The position numbers were made by a program, and so were the translations under genes. A DNA stretch of 64,000 nucleotides from Actinomycetota bacterium. GTDB taxonomy: Bacteria; Actinomycetota; Actinomycetes; S36-B12. Where the stretch lies: positions 124,001-188,000 of the forward strand of contig JADKGE010000002.1 of NCBI GenBank assembly GCA_016717115.1, written 5' to 3'. The notes beneath the pieces were generated by a model, which saw only the letters and a program-made list of their open reading frames with translations, made no database searches and was not told where the DNA came from. Positions 16,400 to 24,755 of this stretch are shown here, piece by piece; position 1 is the stretch's first letter, and each line of letters starts with the position of its first letter.

Positions 16400-17446
16400 A
16401 TGGATACTCGCACCTACGCCGCCCTCGCCCCCGCCGCCCTCCTCGAGCCGTTCACCGTGCAGCGGCGCGACGTCCGGCCGCATGACGTACTGATCGACAT
16501 CAAGTACGCGGGGATCTGCCACTCCGACATCCATCAGGCTCGCGAGGAGTGGGGCGGCTCGATCTTCCCGATGGTGCCCGGGCACGAGATCGCCGGTGTG
16601 GTCAGCGCGATCGGCAGCGCCGTGACGAAGCACGCCGTCGGCGACCGGGTCGGCGTGGGCTGCTACGTCGACTCGTGCCGGACGTGCCCGAACTGCCTGG
16701 CCGGCCTCCAGAACTACTGCCTCGGCCACGTCGCGGCGACGTACAACGGGTACGAGATGGATGAGGTCACGCCGACGTACGGCGGCTACTCCACGCACGT
16801 CGTGGTCGACGAGAACTACGTCCTCCACATCCCGGATTCGCTGAGCCTCGACGTGGCTGCCCCGCTCCTCTGTGCCGGCATCACCTGCTACCAGCCGCTC
16901 GCCGAGTGGAAGGCGGGCCCGGGCATGAGCGTCGGAATCGTCGGCCTTGGTGGCCTCGGCCACATGGGCGTGAAGATCGCAGCAGCCATGGGCGCCGACG
17001 TCACCCTGGTCAGCCACTCCCCGGGCAAGGAGGACGACGGTTATCGCCTCGGCGCGACGCGGTTCCTGCTCTCCAGCGACAAGGCGGCGATGCGCGCCGC
17101 GGCTGGCTCCATGGACCTCATCATCAACACAGCCAGCGCAGTGACGCGACTCGATCCGTACATGCGCCTGCTCGCCCTCGACGGCACCATGGTCACCGTC
17201 GGTCTGCCCACCGAGGCGTTCACGATCAGCCCTTTCACCCTCATCGGTCAGCGACGGCGCCTGGCGGGCACGAACAACGGCGGTATCCCTCAGACACAGG
17301 AGATGCTGGACTTCTGCGGCGAGCACGCACTCGGATGCGACGTCGAGATCATCGCGATCCAGCAGGTGAACGAGGCCTGGGATCGCGTCGTCGCGAGCGA
17401 CGTGAAGTACCGCTTCGTCATCGACACGGCGAGCCTGGACGCCTGA
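16400..17446 (+). CDS. zinc-dependent alcohol dehydrogenase, cinnamyl-alcohol/AhdH-YahK type
   Basis: The 348-residue medium-chain dehydrogenase has the catalytic zinc block AGICHSDIH (about residues 36-44) and GHEIAGVV, the structural zinc cysteines in CRTCPNC...C (about 94-108), and the cofactor loop VGLGGLGHMGVK (about 181-192) followed by SHSPGKEDDG, a pattern of NADP-dependent aldehyde reductases of the CAD family. It lies 53 bases after the shikimate-dehydrogenase-like gene in the same direction. The role in the presumed polyol pathway is inferred from location. It ends four bases before the convergent YihY-type gene. Confidence 0.9.
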   Translation: MDTRTYAALAPAALLEPFTVQRRDVRPHDVLIDIKYAGICHSDIHQAREEWGGSIFPMVPGHEIAGVVSAIGSAVTKHAVGDRVGVGCYVDSCRTCPNCLAGLQNYCLGHVAATYNGYEMDEVTPTYGGYSTHVVVDENYVLHIPDSLSLDVAAPLLCAGITCYQPLAEWKAGPGMSVGIVGLGGLGHMGVKIAAAMGADVTLVSHSPGKEDDGYRLGATRFLLSSDKAAMRAAAGSMDLIINTASAVTRLDPYMRLLALDGTMVTVGLPTEAFTISPFTLIGQRRRLAGTNNGGIPQTQEMLDFCGEHALGCDVEIIAIQQVNEAWDRVVASDVKYRFVIDTASLDA

Positions 17447-17449
17447 CGA

Positions 17450-18274
17450 TCACTCCGGCGTCGAGGCCTCTGCGGAGGATGCCTCATCCCGCTCGCCGCT
17501 TCGACGGCGCAGCCACACGGATGCGAGCAGCGGACCGCCGGTGTACACGAAGACGCCCGCAAGGATGTATGTGAACAGGGCGAACGTCACCCCGATCGGG
17601 CCGAACTGATCGGCCTGCTCGGACAACGACCTCGGCATGTAGATCGCGCCCCACGCGGCTAGGCCCACCCTGCCCACACCGGTGAGGATCGCCGAGGGCA
17701 CGAGCACGCTTCGTGGGATGCTCGGCACGAGCAGGCGCAGGCCCGCCATGTCTCCGAGGAACCACACCGCGAGCAGGACGACGATGGCGACCGCGGCCAG
17801 GATCACGCCGCTGTCGCGGCGCACGCCGCGCAACTGCGACGCGGCCGCGAACAGGATCAGCTGGAGACCGATCCACACCAGTCCCCGCCATACCTCGCTG
17901 CGCGCCATGGAGGGCAGGCCGAAGATCGATCCGTACACCCTGGAGAGCCGTCGGGACAGCGCGAAGGCGGAGAGCAGCGACATGGTCACGGCCAGCCAGG
18001 AGATCGTGACGATCTCGGCGGGCGCCTGGAAGAGGGCTCGCACGGCAAGCTCGGCGGCGCCGACGAGGCCGAACCTCTCGTTCATCGACGTGGCGAGCAG
18101 ATCCTGCTTGCCGCCCATGAACAGGGAGACCACGACGATGAGCAGGGGCAGCATGGAGACGAACGCCTGGGCGGCGAGCCCGAAGCAGCGGTCGAGGAGC
18201 TCGAGCTCGAAGAATCGCCGGACCACCGCTGCCGGATAGCTCGCCAGCGCGCGGTCCTTCAGACTGGCGTCCAC
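17450..18274 (-). CDS. YihY/BrkB-family inner membrane protein
   Basis: The 274-residue protein has six hydrophobic segments and the pattern of the YihY/BrkB (formerly RNase BN) family: an N-terminal amphipathic stretch, LDRCFGLAAQAFVSMLPLLIVV (first helix), a central helix pair and a C-terminal FGPIGVTFALFTYILAGVFVYTGG (start about residue 218). The molecular function of the family is unknown. GTG 18274 begins one base after the stop of the DDAH-like gene, so it is the third cistron of a three-gene unit with the CrtO-like and DDAH-like genes. Confidence 0.82.
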   Translation of the reverse strand: MDASLKDRALASYPAAVVRRFFELELLDRCFGLAAQAFVSMLPLLIVVVSLFMGGKQDLLATSMNERFGLVGAAELAVRALFQAPAEIVTISWLAVTMSLLSAFALSRRLSRVYGSIFGLPSMARSEVWRGLVWIGLQLILFAAASQLRGVRRDSGVILAAVAIVVLLAVWFLGDMAGLRLLVPSIPRSVLVPSAILTGVGRVGLAAWGAIYMPRSLSEQADQFGPIGVTFALFTYILAGVFVYTGGPLLASVWLRRRSGERDEASSAEASTPE

Positions 18275-18275
18275 G

Positions 18276-19142
18276 TCACCCTCGAAGGAGCGGACGGGTC
18301 AGGCACGTCGGCCCGCCTTCGCCCTTGTTGATCTCGCTCGCCTCGTAGACATGCACCTCGACACCGTGGTCACGCAGGGCCTTCACGGTCGCGTCGTTGC
18401 CCTGGGCGATGACCACAACACCAGGGCTCACGGCGAGGACGTTGCAGCCAAGGGATGCGTAGTCCTGCTCGGGCACCGGGATCCGTTCGATGCCCCGGTC
18501 CTGCAGGGCCTGGAGGAGTGCCACCGGGGCCAGCCGCTCGTAGACGACGGCGAGGTTCTCGCGCACGAGCGAGACCACCGACATCAGGTGGAGGCAGTAC
18601 TCCGGCCCCTGGTCATGGGCCAGATCGAACGTCTCGACGGACACGCCCATGGGTGCCAGCAGAGCCCTCAGCTGGTCATGGGCCGCCTGGTTGGTGCGGT
18701 AGGTGCGGCCCACGGCCAACGTGGCGTCGTCGAGCCAGAACATGTCGCCGCCGTCCGCCGTGGCAGGGGCGGTGAGGCGGCCGACCACGGGGATGCCCAA
18801 CTCCGCGAGTTCGGCCGTCAGCAGTGGTGGCTCCCCCTGACGGACTGCCTTGGCGCCCCGAAGCTCGATGGTGCCCTCGGGCACCACGAAGGCCGGGTCG
18901 TACGTGAAGCAGGAGTCCGGCATGTCGTCGGCACACGGCAGGATCTCCACGAAGCACCCCAGCCGCTCGAGAAGGGCGACGAAGCGTGCGTGCTGCATCT
19001 GCAGGAGTTCACGGTCCAAGGGCTGGGACCAATGGGCCACGGTGTAATCGCCCCGCGGTGACGGGGGGCGGACGGCTACGCGACGAAGTGGGGCGACGGT
19101 TGAACGGACCCCGTAGGCGTGGTCACTCCCGAACGTGGTCAT
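18276..19142 (-). CDS. dimethylargininase/arginine-deiminase-family amidinohydrolase
   Basis: The 288-residue enzyme belongs to the guanidine-modifying fold: Asp-rich substrate loop DDMPDSCFTYDPAFV (about residues 70-84), GGDMFW (about 124-129), the catalytic His in EYCLHLMSVVSLV, and the nucleophile Cys280 in GGPTCLTRP at the C-terminus. Members hydrolyse dimethylarginine or arginine to citrulline, or related ureido compounds; related dihydrolases also exist. ATG 19142 overlaps the stop of the upstream gene (ATGA), indicating translational coupling with the CrtO-like acyltransferase gene. Exact substrate not determinable. Confidence 0.85.
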   Translation of the reverse strand: MTTFGSDHAYGVRSTVAPLRRVAVRPPSPRGDYTVAHWSQPLDRELLQMQHARFVALLERLGCFVEILPCADDMPDSCFTYDPAFVVPEGTIELRGAKAVRQGEPPLLTAELAELGIPVVGRLTAPATADGGDMFWLDDATLAVGRTYRTNQAAHDQLRALLAPMGVSVETFDLAHDQGPEYCLHLMSVVSLVRENLAVVYERLAPVALLQALQDRGIERIPVPEQDYASLGCNVLAVSPGVVVIAQGNDATVKALRDHGVEVHVYEASEINKGEGGPTCLTRPLLRG

Positions 19143-19615
19143 GTGCGGTTCTCGTTTCTCGCGATGATCGCGCGGGTCCTGCGCCGATTATTGCGAAGGA
19201 CGAGGATGAATGGGAGGTTGCCCAGCGCCACGACGACCAGGAACACGAGCGCCAGCCACCAGGGATTGAAGAGGAAGAGAACGAGCGGCGACGCCGTCGA
19301 CACCCAGTGAACCCACTCGGCCCTCCTGAGCTCGCGAAGGTACAACTCGAGGTCCGCGGCGGAGAGGCCGGGCAGGGCCGACTTGCTCTGCCCGCCGAAC
19401 GCTGCGCCCAACTCCGGCAGGATCCGGGCGAGTCGGGAGACCCCGATGCGTCGGTACGCGGCTGGCGTCTCCCACCCCATCAAGGCCAAGGGGACCCGGT
19501 CGCGCGACAGCCATCGCGACGGCCATCGAGGCGCGATGGCGCCCACACCGATCGACACCCCGGCCACGACGAGGATGTCGATGGTGATCAGTGCCACCAG
19601 ACCGCTCATCCCCAC
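19139..19615 (-). CDS. CrtO-like (glycosyl-diaponeurosporenoate) acyltransferase family membrane protein
   Basis: This 158-residue protein has two N- and C-terminal hydrophobic regions around a conserved core: LPELGAAFGGQSKSALPG (about residues 67-84), LYLRELRRAEWVHW, FLFNPWW and ALGNLPFI followed by RNNRRRTR. This series matches the small acyltransferase family typified by Staphylococcus CrtO (LPD-GA-F-G--K, E--R-E--HW, LWN-PW, NLPFI--QRYNR-R). That enzyme esterifies a glycosylated carotenoid with a fatty acid. No carotenoid genes lie nearby, so the acceptor here is likely another glycolipid or membrane compound. It is the first gene of a coupled three-gene unit. Confidence 0.65.
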   Translation of the reverse strand: MGMSGLVALITIDILVVAGVSIGVGAIAPRWPSRWLSRDRVPLALMGWETPAAYRRIGVSRLARILPELGAAFGGQSKSALPGLSAADLELYLRELRRAEWVHWVSTASPLVLFLFNPWWLALVFLVVVALGNLPFILVLRNNRRRTRAIIARNENRT

Positions 19616-19625
19616 CGCCGTCCCT

Positions 19626-19719
19626 GCCGCACCGCTGACGCGGCGAGGGAGGGAACCGTCGGGATGGGCTGGACTTGCCCGACGGACCCCGCCGCACCGC
19701 TGACGCGGCGAGGGAGGGA
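19626..19719. repeat. 29-bp direct repeat covering the tRNA-Ser 3' end
   Basis: GCCGCACCGCTGACGCGGCG plus AGGGAGGGA occurs at 19626-19654 and again at 19691-19719. The second copy contains the last 14 bases of the tRNA-Ser(TGA) gene and 15 bases beyond it. The 36 bases in between contain a GTCGGG/CCCGAC hairpin. A duplicated tRNA 3' end is what site-specific integration followed by loss of the element would leave, though replication slippage is also possible. Confidence 0.7.
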
Positions 19720-19790
19720 TTTGAACCCCCGGAGGGTTTCCCCTCGGGCGCTTTCAAGGCGCCTGCAATCGGCCGCTCTGCCACCTCGCC
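19706..19790 (-). tRNA. tRNA-Ser (anticodon TGA)
   Basis: The 85-base minus-strand gene begins GGCGAGG and ends CCTCGCC plus discriminator G. The anticodon stem GGCGC/GCGCC holds the loop CTTGAAA (anticodon TGA), and a long variable arm confirms serine. The T arm has GGTTCAAATCC. Its 3' end is duplicated 65 bases further on. Confidence 0.95.
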
Positions 19791-19810
19791 TGAGCGGCAC
19801 CACCGTACTG

Positions 19811-21013
19811 TCAGGGCGCCGGAGAATCCGAGGTCGGGTACGGCTGGTCGACGAAGTCGACGTCAGCACTGGTCACGGCGATGAGGGACCATCGGCTCCC
19901 GTCATCGCCGGTGAGTTCGTAGGCCGGCAGGATGAGCAGGTCGCCGTCGGGCTGCCGGAACTGGGCGAGCCCGAGTTCGGCCTCCGTCACCAGGATGTCG
20001 GACATGGTGACGCGCAAGGGCACGCGCCCATTCGGGGCGAGGGCTCCCGCGGATGCCGCAGCTGGCGAGGCTGCAGCGCCTTCGTCTGACGTCGAGGCGG
20101 GGATGGGCGTGGGGCCGATCGCCGCCCAGGTCGGCAGGGCAGCGCGGCGTACCGCGGTCGAGGCGCCCACCACCGGATACCCGGGCACCTCCTCCAGACC
20201 AGCCGAGAATCCCGACGCGTTGGTCACCTCGCCGTTGATGCCGAAGCGCATCAGCCATCCGAGGTTCGTCCGGGCGCCGGCAACCACCTGCCACGCGACG
20301 ACGGACGTACCGTCGGCATATCGGTCGACCTGCCAGTCGACGGACGAGACATCGACCCCCAGGGAGCCGAGCATGGTCGCCGCCAGGTCCTTCGTTCCGT
20401 CACCGGCGATCGCGGCGCCCGCCTGCGCGCGAGCCTGCGCCGCGGGGTCCTCGAACGACCAGGACAGCAAAGGATCGTCAGAGACGGTCATGGTGGGGGT
20501 CGATCCGTCGAGAGTGCCGACCACCCAACCCGCATCGGTCGCGGCCACCTCGCCCGCCAGTCCGAAGGATCGCGCGAGCGAGGTCGTGAGCGCCGCGCCA
20601 TCCAGGCCGGCACGCGAGAGCCGGTAGCCGGACGCCGTCCCCGGGTCGTTCGGCAGGTCGGCCGCCGGGGAGAAGATCGCCGACCACTGCCCGGCCGCGT
20701 ACGTGCTCACCTGGAGGTCGGGCCGCACGGGCGTCACGACGTCGGGTCCTGGCGACGCGCCGACTCCCTCGCCTGCCGCGACCGGCAACTGGCTGACTTC
20801 CGGGCTCTCCTCCACGACCGGACCGGGAGCCACGACGATGGTCGGCCCGGGGGCCGTGCCACGACCGATCAGCCCACCCACGAGGGCCGCAGCGACCAGC
20901 GCGGCGACTCCGGCGACGACGAGGGCAGGGGTGCGCCATCGCTGAGTTCGTACGGGGAGGACGTCGGAGTCCGGAGGTTCGTCATACGACACCGTGGCCT
21001 CCCCCTCACTCAC
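19811..21013 (-). CDS. single-pass membrane-anchored protein, actinobacterial hypothetical
   Basis: The 400-residue protein has a short acidic cytosolic tail, one transmembrane helix (about residues 29-50, ALVVAGVAALVAAALVGG), a Pro/Val/Glu-rich linker and an extracytoplasmic domain. The domain includes blocks such as ASGYRLSRAGL, LARSFGLAGE and YELTGDDGSRWSLIAV, resembling uncharacterised anchored proteins common in actinobacteria; no enzyme motif is visible. The GTG at 21013 is only 13 bases from the divergent nucleosidase start; GTG 20992 is an alternative start that would leave more room for promoters. Function unknown. Confidence 0.75.
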   Translation of the reverse strand: MSEGEATVSYDEPPDSDVLPVRTQRWRTPALVVAGVAALVAAALVGGLIGRGTAPGPTIVVAPGPVVEESPEVSQLPVAAGEGVGASPGPDVVTPVRPDLQVSTYAAGQWSAIFSPAADLPNDPGTASGYRLSRAGLDGAALTTSLARSFGLAGEVAATDAGWVVGTLDGSTPTMTVSDDPLLSWSFEDPAAQARAQAGAAIAGDGTKDLAATMLGSLGVDVSSVDWQVDRYADGTSVVAWQVVAGARTNLGWLMRFGINGEVTNASGFSAGLEEVPGYPVVGASTAVRRAALPTWAAIGPTPIPASTSDEGAAASPAAASAGALAPNGRVPLRVTMSDILVTEAELGLAQFRQPDGDLLILPAYELTGDDGSRWSLIAVTSADVDFVDQPYPTSDSPAP

Positions 21014-21026
21014 TAACGTTGCCAGT

Positions 21027-21617
21027 ATGAGGCTTCATCGAACGATCTCCCCGGACCGGCCCCTGCTCGTCGTCGCAACCGAGGAGGAGGCCGCGCACCT
21101 GCACGTCAGCGACCTGCCCGTCCTCGTCACGGGTATGGGCAAGGTCAACGCAGCCGTGGCCGTCGCCACCATTCTCGGTGAGCACTCCCCCAGCCACGTG
21201 GTCAACATCGGAACGGCCGGCGCGCTCCACCCCGGCATGAGCGGCACCCACGTCATCGGCCGGGTTATCCAGCACGATTTCGACGACGAGGCACTGTTCG
21301 GCCTGGCGGGGCTGCACTTCAGCGAGCCCGTGCACCTGTCGGCCGTCGGGCCAACGCTCGCCACGGGCGATGCCTTCGTGTCCGACCCCATCACCCGCGA
21401 CCGGCTAGCGCAACTCGCCGACCTCGTCGACATGGAGGGCTATGCGGTTGCGCGCGCGGCACTCGCCGCGGATGTGCCGATCACTCTCGTCAAGCAGGTG
21501 AGCGACGACGCCGACGACACTGCTAGCCGGTCCTGGCAAGAGAACGTCGACGCGTGCGCCGAGGTGCTCGGGGAGTGGGTGCGCGACAACTGGCCTCTGA
21601 CGCGAAGTGACGACTGA
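21027..21617 (+). CDS. 5'-methylthioadenosine/adenosylhomocysteine nucleosidase-type phosphorylase family protein
   Basis: The 196-residue protein has the PNP/UDP fold of MTA/SAH nucleosidases: VLVTGMGKVNAAVAVA, VVNIGTAGALHPGM (about residues 62-75), then LVDMEGYAVARAA with the substrate-binding ME-Gly pair, and VKQVSDDADDTA containing the catalytic Asp region. These enzymes cleave adenine from MTA/SAH or related nucleosides. It is shorter than the roughly 230-residue E. coli enzyme, mostly at the N-terminus. ATG 21027 is seven bases after TAACGT (21014-21019) without a Shine-Dalgarno site, so it is probably leaderless. Exact nucleoside preference is uncertain. Confidence 0.8.
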   Translation: MRLHRTISPDRPLLVVATEEEAAHLHVSDLPVLVTGMGKVNAAVAVATILGEHSPSHVVNIGTAGALHPGMSGTHVIGRVIQHDFDDEALFGLAGLHFSEPVHLSAVGPTLATGDAFVSDPITRDRLAQLADLVDMEGYAVARAALAADVPITLVKQVSDDADDTASRSWQENVDACAEVLGEWVRDNWPLTRSDD

Positions 21618-21644
21618 ACTGCGCGTTGAGCGAGAGGCCGGGAG

Positions 21645-22871
21645 TCACTCCGCCGATTCGACCGGGATGGGAATGCTGGGCGCCTGTCGTCTGTCCATGA
21701 ACAGGCCCACGACGGTGAGCACCAGCGAAACCGCGACGACGGTGGTGACGATCTCGGCCACCGAGTTGTGCCGCCAACCGGCCACCACGACCACCAGGAC
21801 GACGAGCGCGACCCAGACGGCGAGCACGGCGCTTCGATCCTGCGTGGCAAGCCGGGCGTAGAGGAGCACCTGAACAAGCGCGAAGGCAGAACCCTCCAGG
21901 GCGAAGAGCCAGGCCTCAGACCCGAGATCGGCGTACTGCGCGCCGCCGAGGATACGGATCACGAGACTGCCGAAGAAGAAGCTGAACACGGTGATGACCA
22001 GACCCACGGCTGCGGTCAGGCCGGTGGCGACGTAGACGGCTCGGCGGGAGTTGCCTGACGTCATCTTCGGGAACAGCACGATGATGATCGCGTTCGGCAG
22101 GAAGAAGGCGATCTTCGCCAGCAGCACTCCGACGGAATACTCGCCCGACTGGTCCTCCGTGAGGAACACGCGGGCAAGGAGGACGTCGACGTTGGTGAGG
22201 GTGAACAGGACGAACAGGGCGTGCAGGATGTGGACGAACTCGCCGCTCATCCCACCCGACAGGTGCGTGCTCCACGTCCGCGGGCAGATGATCCGGTAGG
22301 CGATCGCCGCGCCCACCGCGCAGCCCACGAGCACGCCGATGCCCACGCCGGTGACACTGCCCAGGACCAGAACCCCGATGACGCCGCCCAGCGCTCGACC
22401 CATGCCGTTCGCGATGAACGCCCAGGACAGGCGTACGTGCTCCTCGCGGCCCTGGGCCACCCCCATCGCCGCAGATCCGAAGACGACGAAGCCGATCGAC
22501 GCGATGCCGGTGCCGACAGCCAGGACAGGAATGGCGAACAACTGCCCCAGCGGCCAGGCCAGGACCACGCCACCGGCGACGATGGCCGCGCCGACCCATG
22601 CCGACAGTCGGATGGCCTCGCCCTCGACCTCGAGCCGACTGTCGGTGGCCACGGCGACCCGTCTCGCGGTCAGCGCCTGAGTGGAGATGGCGACCGTGGA
22701 GATGATGACGAGCAGGCCCAACAGTGCGCCGAGGGCACCGAAGTCCGCGGGGCTCAGTACGCGTGCCGAGACCATGCTCAGCAGGTAGGCGGCCCCGTTG
22801 CCGATGAGGGTTGCCGCGCCGACGAAGACCAGCCCCTTGGCCAAGGCTGCGCGCTCGGGAGGCTGACTCAC
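21645..22871 (-). CDS. oligosaccharide flippase-type membrane protein (MOP superfamily)
   Basis: The 408-residue protein has about 12 hydrophobic segments in the layout of Wzx/polysaccharide flippases: GLVFVGAATLIGNGAAYLLSMVSARVLSPADFGALGALLG (opening part, residues 12-50), a central VDVLLARVFLTEDQSGEYSVGVLLAKIAFFLPNAI, typical of the seventh-eighth helices, and LFPKM. It would move lipid-linked glycans across the membrane. GTG 22871 is six bases after TAGGGT (22883-22878 on this strand), so probably leaderless. It is convergent with the nucleosidase gene. No glycosyltransferase adjoins it; the surface glycan genes are further right. Confidence 0.85.
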   Translation of the reverse strand: MSQPPERAALAKGLVFVGAATLIGNGAAYLLSMVSARVLSPADFGALGALLGLLVIISTVAISTQALTARRVAVATDSRLEVEGEAIRLSAWVGAAIVAGGVVLAWPLGQLFAIPVLAVGTGIASIGFVVFGSAAMGVAQGREEHVRLSWAFIANGMGRALGGVIGVLVLGSVTGVGIGVLVGCAVGAAIAYRIICPRTWSTHLSGGMSGEFVHILHALFVLFTLTNVDVLLARVFLTEDQSGEYSVGVLLAKIAFFLPNAIIIVLFPKMTSGNSRRAVYVATGLTAAVGLVITVFSFFFGSLVIRILGGAQYADLGSEAWLFALEGSAFALVQVLLYARLATQDRSAVLAVWVALVVLVVVVAGWRHNSVAEIVTTVVAVSLVLTVVGLFMDRRQAPSIPIPVESAE

Positions 22872-22925
22872 GGCGCCACCCTACCTATCCGTGGCCGCCT
22901 CACCGTCGAGGCGGAAGGGCGACGC

Positions 22926-24299
22926 TCAGCCCACCACCTGCGGAAGCGTGGTGAGCGCCTCCGCCAGCCGGGCGTCGGTCAGCTCCTCGTCGACCATGTT
23001 CCCGCTGAGGTAGCTGTCGTAGGCAGCGAGGTCGAAGTGGCCGTGCCCGCACAGCGCCGTGAGGATGACGGTCTCCTCACCCGTCTCCTTGGCCTTCAGC
23101 GCTTCGCGGACAGCCATCGCGAGGGCGTGCGTCGGCTCGGGGGCCGGCACGATGCCCTCCGTGCGGGCGAACTGCACGGCAGCCGCGAAGCACTCCGTCT
23201 GCGGAACGGCGATGGCCTCCATGAGGCCCAGCTCGTACAGGTGCGAGATGAGCGGGGCCATCCCGTGGTAGCGAAGGCCGCCGGCATGAATCGGGTCGGG
23301 GATGAAGTCGTGGCCGAGCGTGTGCATCTTCATCAAGGGGGTCATCCCGGCGGTGTCGCCGAAGTCATAGGCGTAGACGCCCTTGGTCAGTGACGGGCAG
23401 GAGGCCGGCTCCACGGCGAGGATCCGGGGGTTCATGCGGCCCTCAAGCTTCTCCTTGAGGAACGGGAACGACAGCCCGGCGAAGTTGGAGCCGCCGCCGG
23501 TGCATCCCACGATGAGGGTCGGGGTGTCGCCCGCCATCTCCATCTGGAGCAGCGCCTCCTGGCCGATGATCGTCTGGTGCAGCAGCACGTGGTTGAGCAC
23601 CGAGCCCAGTGCGTATCGCGTGGTGGGGTCCTTGGCGGCCACCTCGACGGCCTCGGAGATCGCGATGCCCAGCGACCCTGACCAGTTCTTGGGATCGGCG
23701 GCGAGCGCCCTGCCGATGTCCGTCAGGTCGGAGGGCGAGCGATGAACACGAGCACCGAAGGCCTCGATCATCAGCCGGCGGTAGGGCTTCGCGTCGTAGG
23801 ACGCACCCACCTGCCACACCTCGCAGTCGATGTCGTACAGGGCGCATGCGAACGACAGGGCCGTGCCCCACTGACCGGCACCGGTCTCCGTCGTGAGCTT
23901 GGTCGTGCCTTCCTTCTTGTTGTAGTACGCCTGCGGCACCGACGTGTTCGTCTTGTGCGAACCGGCCGGCGACACACCCTCGTACTTGTAGTAGATGCGG
24001 GCGGGGGTGCCGAGGGCCTTCTCGAGGCGATGGGCGCGGAAGAGCGGGGACGGCCGCCACTGCCGGTACACGTCGAGCACGCCGCCCGGGATATCGATGT
24101 ACCTCTCGGTCGAGACCTCTTGCATGATCAGGTCCATCGGGAAGAGCGGGGCGAGGTCATCGGGGCCCACCGGATCCATGCGGCCGGGGTGCTGAGGAGG
24201 GGGTGGGGGCACCGGGAGGTCGGCCATGATGTTGTACCAAGTGGTCGGCATCTGACTCTCGTCGAGGAGGTACTTGTGCTGCCGAACGGTGTCGTCCAT
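22926..24299 (-). CDS. trpB2: TrpB2-type tryptophan synthase beta-like PLP enzyme
   Basis: The 457-residue enzyme has the fold-type II PLP core: RPSPLFRAHRLEKAL, YYKYEGVSPAGSHKTNTSVPQAYYN with the Schiff-base Lys in SHKTN, ETGAGQWGTALS and the PLP phosphate loop GCTGGGSNF. Its long N-terminus (MPTTWYNIMADLP) and EGVSPAGSHK identify the TrpB2 class, which is longer than TrpB1 and usually not partnered with TrpA; members make tryptophan from serine and indole or act as serine deaminases. ATG 24299 follows GGAAGGAA. There is no trpA or other trp gene here. Three near-repeats of (C/A)GT(C/A)AC(T/A)TC lie about 70 bases upstream. Confidence 0.9.
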   Translation of the reverse strand: MDDTVRQHKYLLDESQMPTTWYNIMADLPVPPPPPQHPGRMDPVGPDDLAPLFPMDLIMQEVSTERYIDIPGGVLDVYRQWRPSPLFRAHRLEKALGTPARIYYKYEGVSPAGSHKTNTSVPQAYYNKKEGTTKLTTETGAGQWGTALSFACALYDIDCEVWQVGASYDAKPYRRLMIEAFGARVHRSPSDLTDIGRALAADPKNWSGSLGIAISEAVEVAAKDPTTRYALGSVLNHVLLHQTIIGQEALLQMEMAGDTPTLIVGCTGGGSNFAGLSFPFLKEKLEGRMNPRILAVEPASCPSLTKGVYAYDFGDTAGMTPLMKMHTLGHDFIPDPIHAGGLRYHGMAPLISHLYELGLMEAIAVPQTECFAAAVQFARTEGIVPAPEPTHALAMAVREALKAKETGEETVILTALCGHGHFDLAAYDSYLSGNMVDEELTDARLAEALTTLPQVVG

Positions 24300-24574
24300 G
24301 GGTGGGTTCCTTCCCGAGAGCCGGTTGCTGCGGACGCTAGCGCCGCCCGCTCGGGGCGGGAGCAGATTCGGCAAAGACGTTACGGATGTGACTGAAGTGA
24401 CGTATGGGACACCATGTGAGAGATCCCACACCCGCCCCCAACAGTCGTCCGGTCAGCGGACGGCGAGGTTTCGACCCGGAAACTCCGACTTACCTTCGAA
24501 TCGCTGACGGCCTCGACACGGCAACCGCTGTGCCTCGTCAGCCCGCCGAATCGACGGTGAGCACGGTCCAGACC

Positions 24575-24740
24575 CCGCACGGGGCCTCGCCCACGCTCGC
24601 CATTCGTACCGGGGACCCACTCGGGCTCGTACGTAGAGCCCACGGGGCGAATCCGATCCTGCTGCCCGCGACCCGGGCTGCCAGGTGACGTAGGGCGACC
24701 TTCACGCCCGAGCCCGTCAGCTCACCTGGGAGGCGGCGAT
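24575..24740 (+). ncRNA. ydaO-yuaA (c-di-AMP) riboswitch
   Basis: The leader of the NlpC/P60 gene carries the conserved blocks of the ydaO-yuaA class: ACCGGGGACCCAC and GGGGCGAATCC at 24608-24654 in the 5' half, and CGAGCCCGTCAGCTCACCTG followed by GGAGGCGGCG at 24709-24737 at the 3' end. These riboswitches bind cyclic di-AMP and in actinobacteria usually turn off genes for cell-wall hydrolases when the ligand is high. The aptamer ends just before the AAGGAG ribosome site of the peptidase gene. The 5' boundary is approximate; the rest of the 24300-24575 gap shows only the trpB2 upstream repeats. Confidence 0.75.
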
Positions 24741-24755
24741 CGAAGGAGCACTTCT

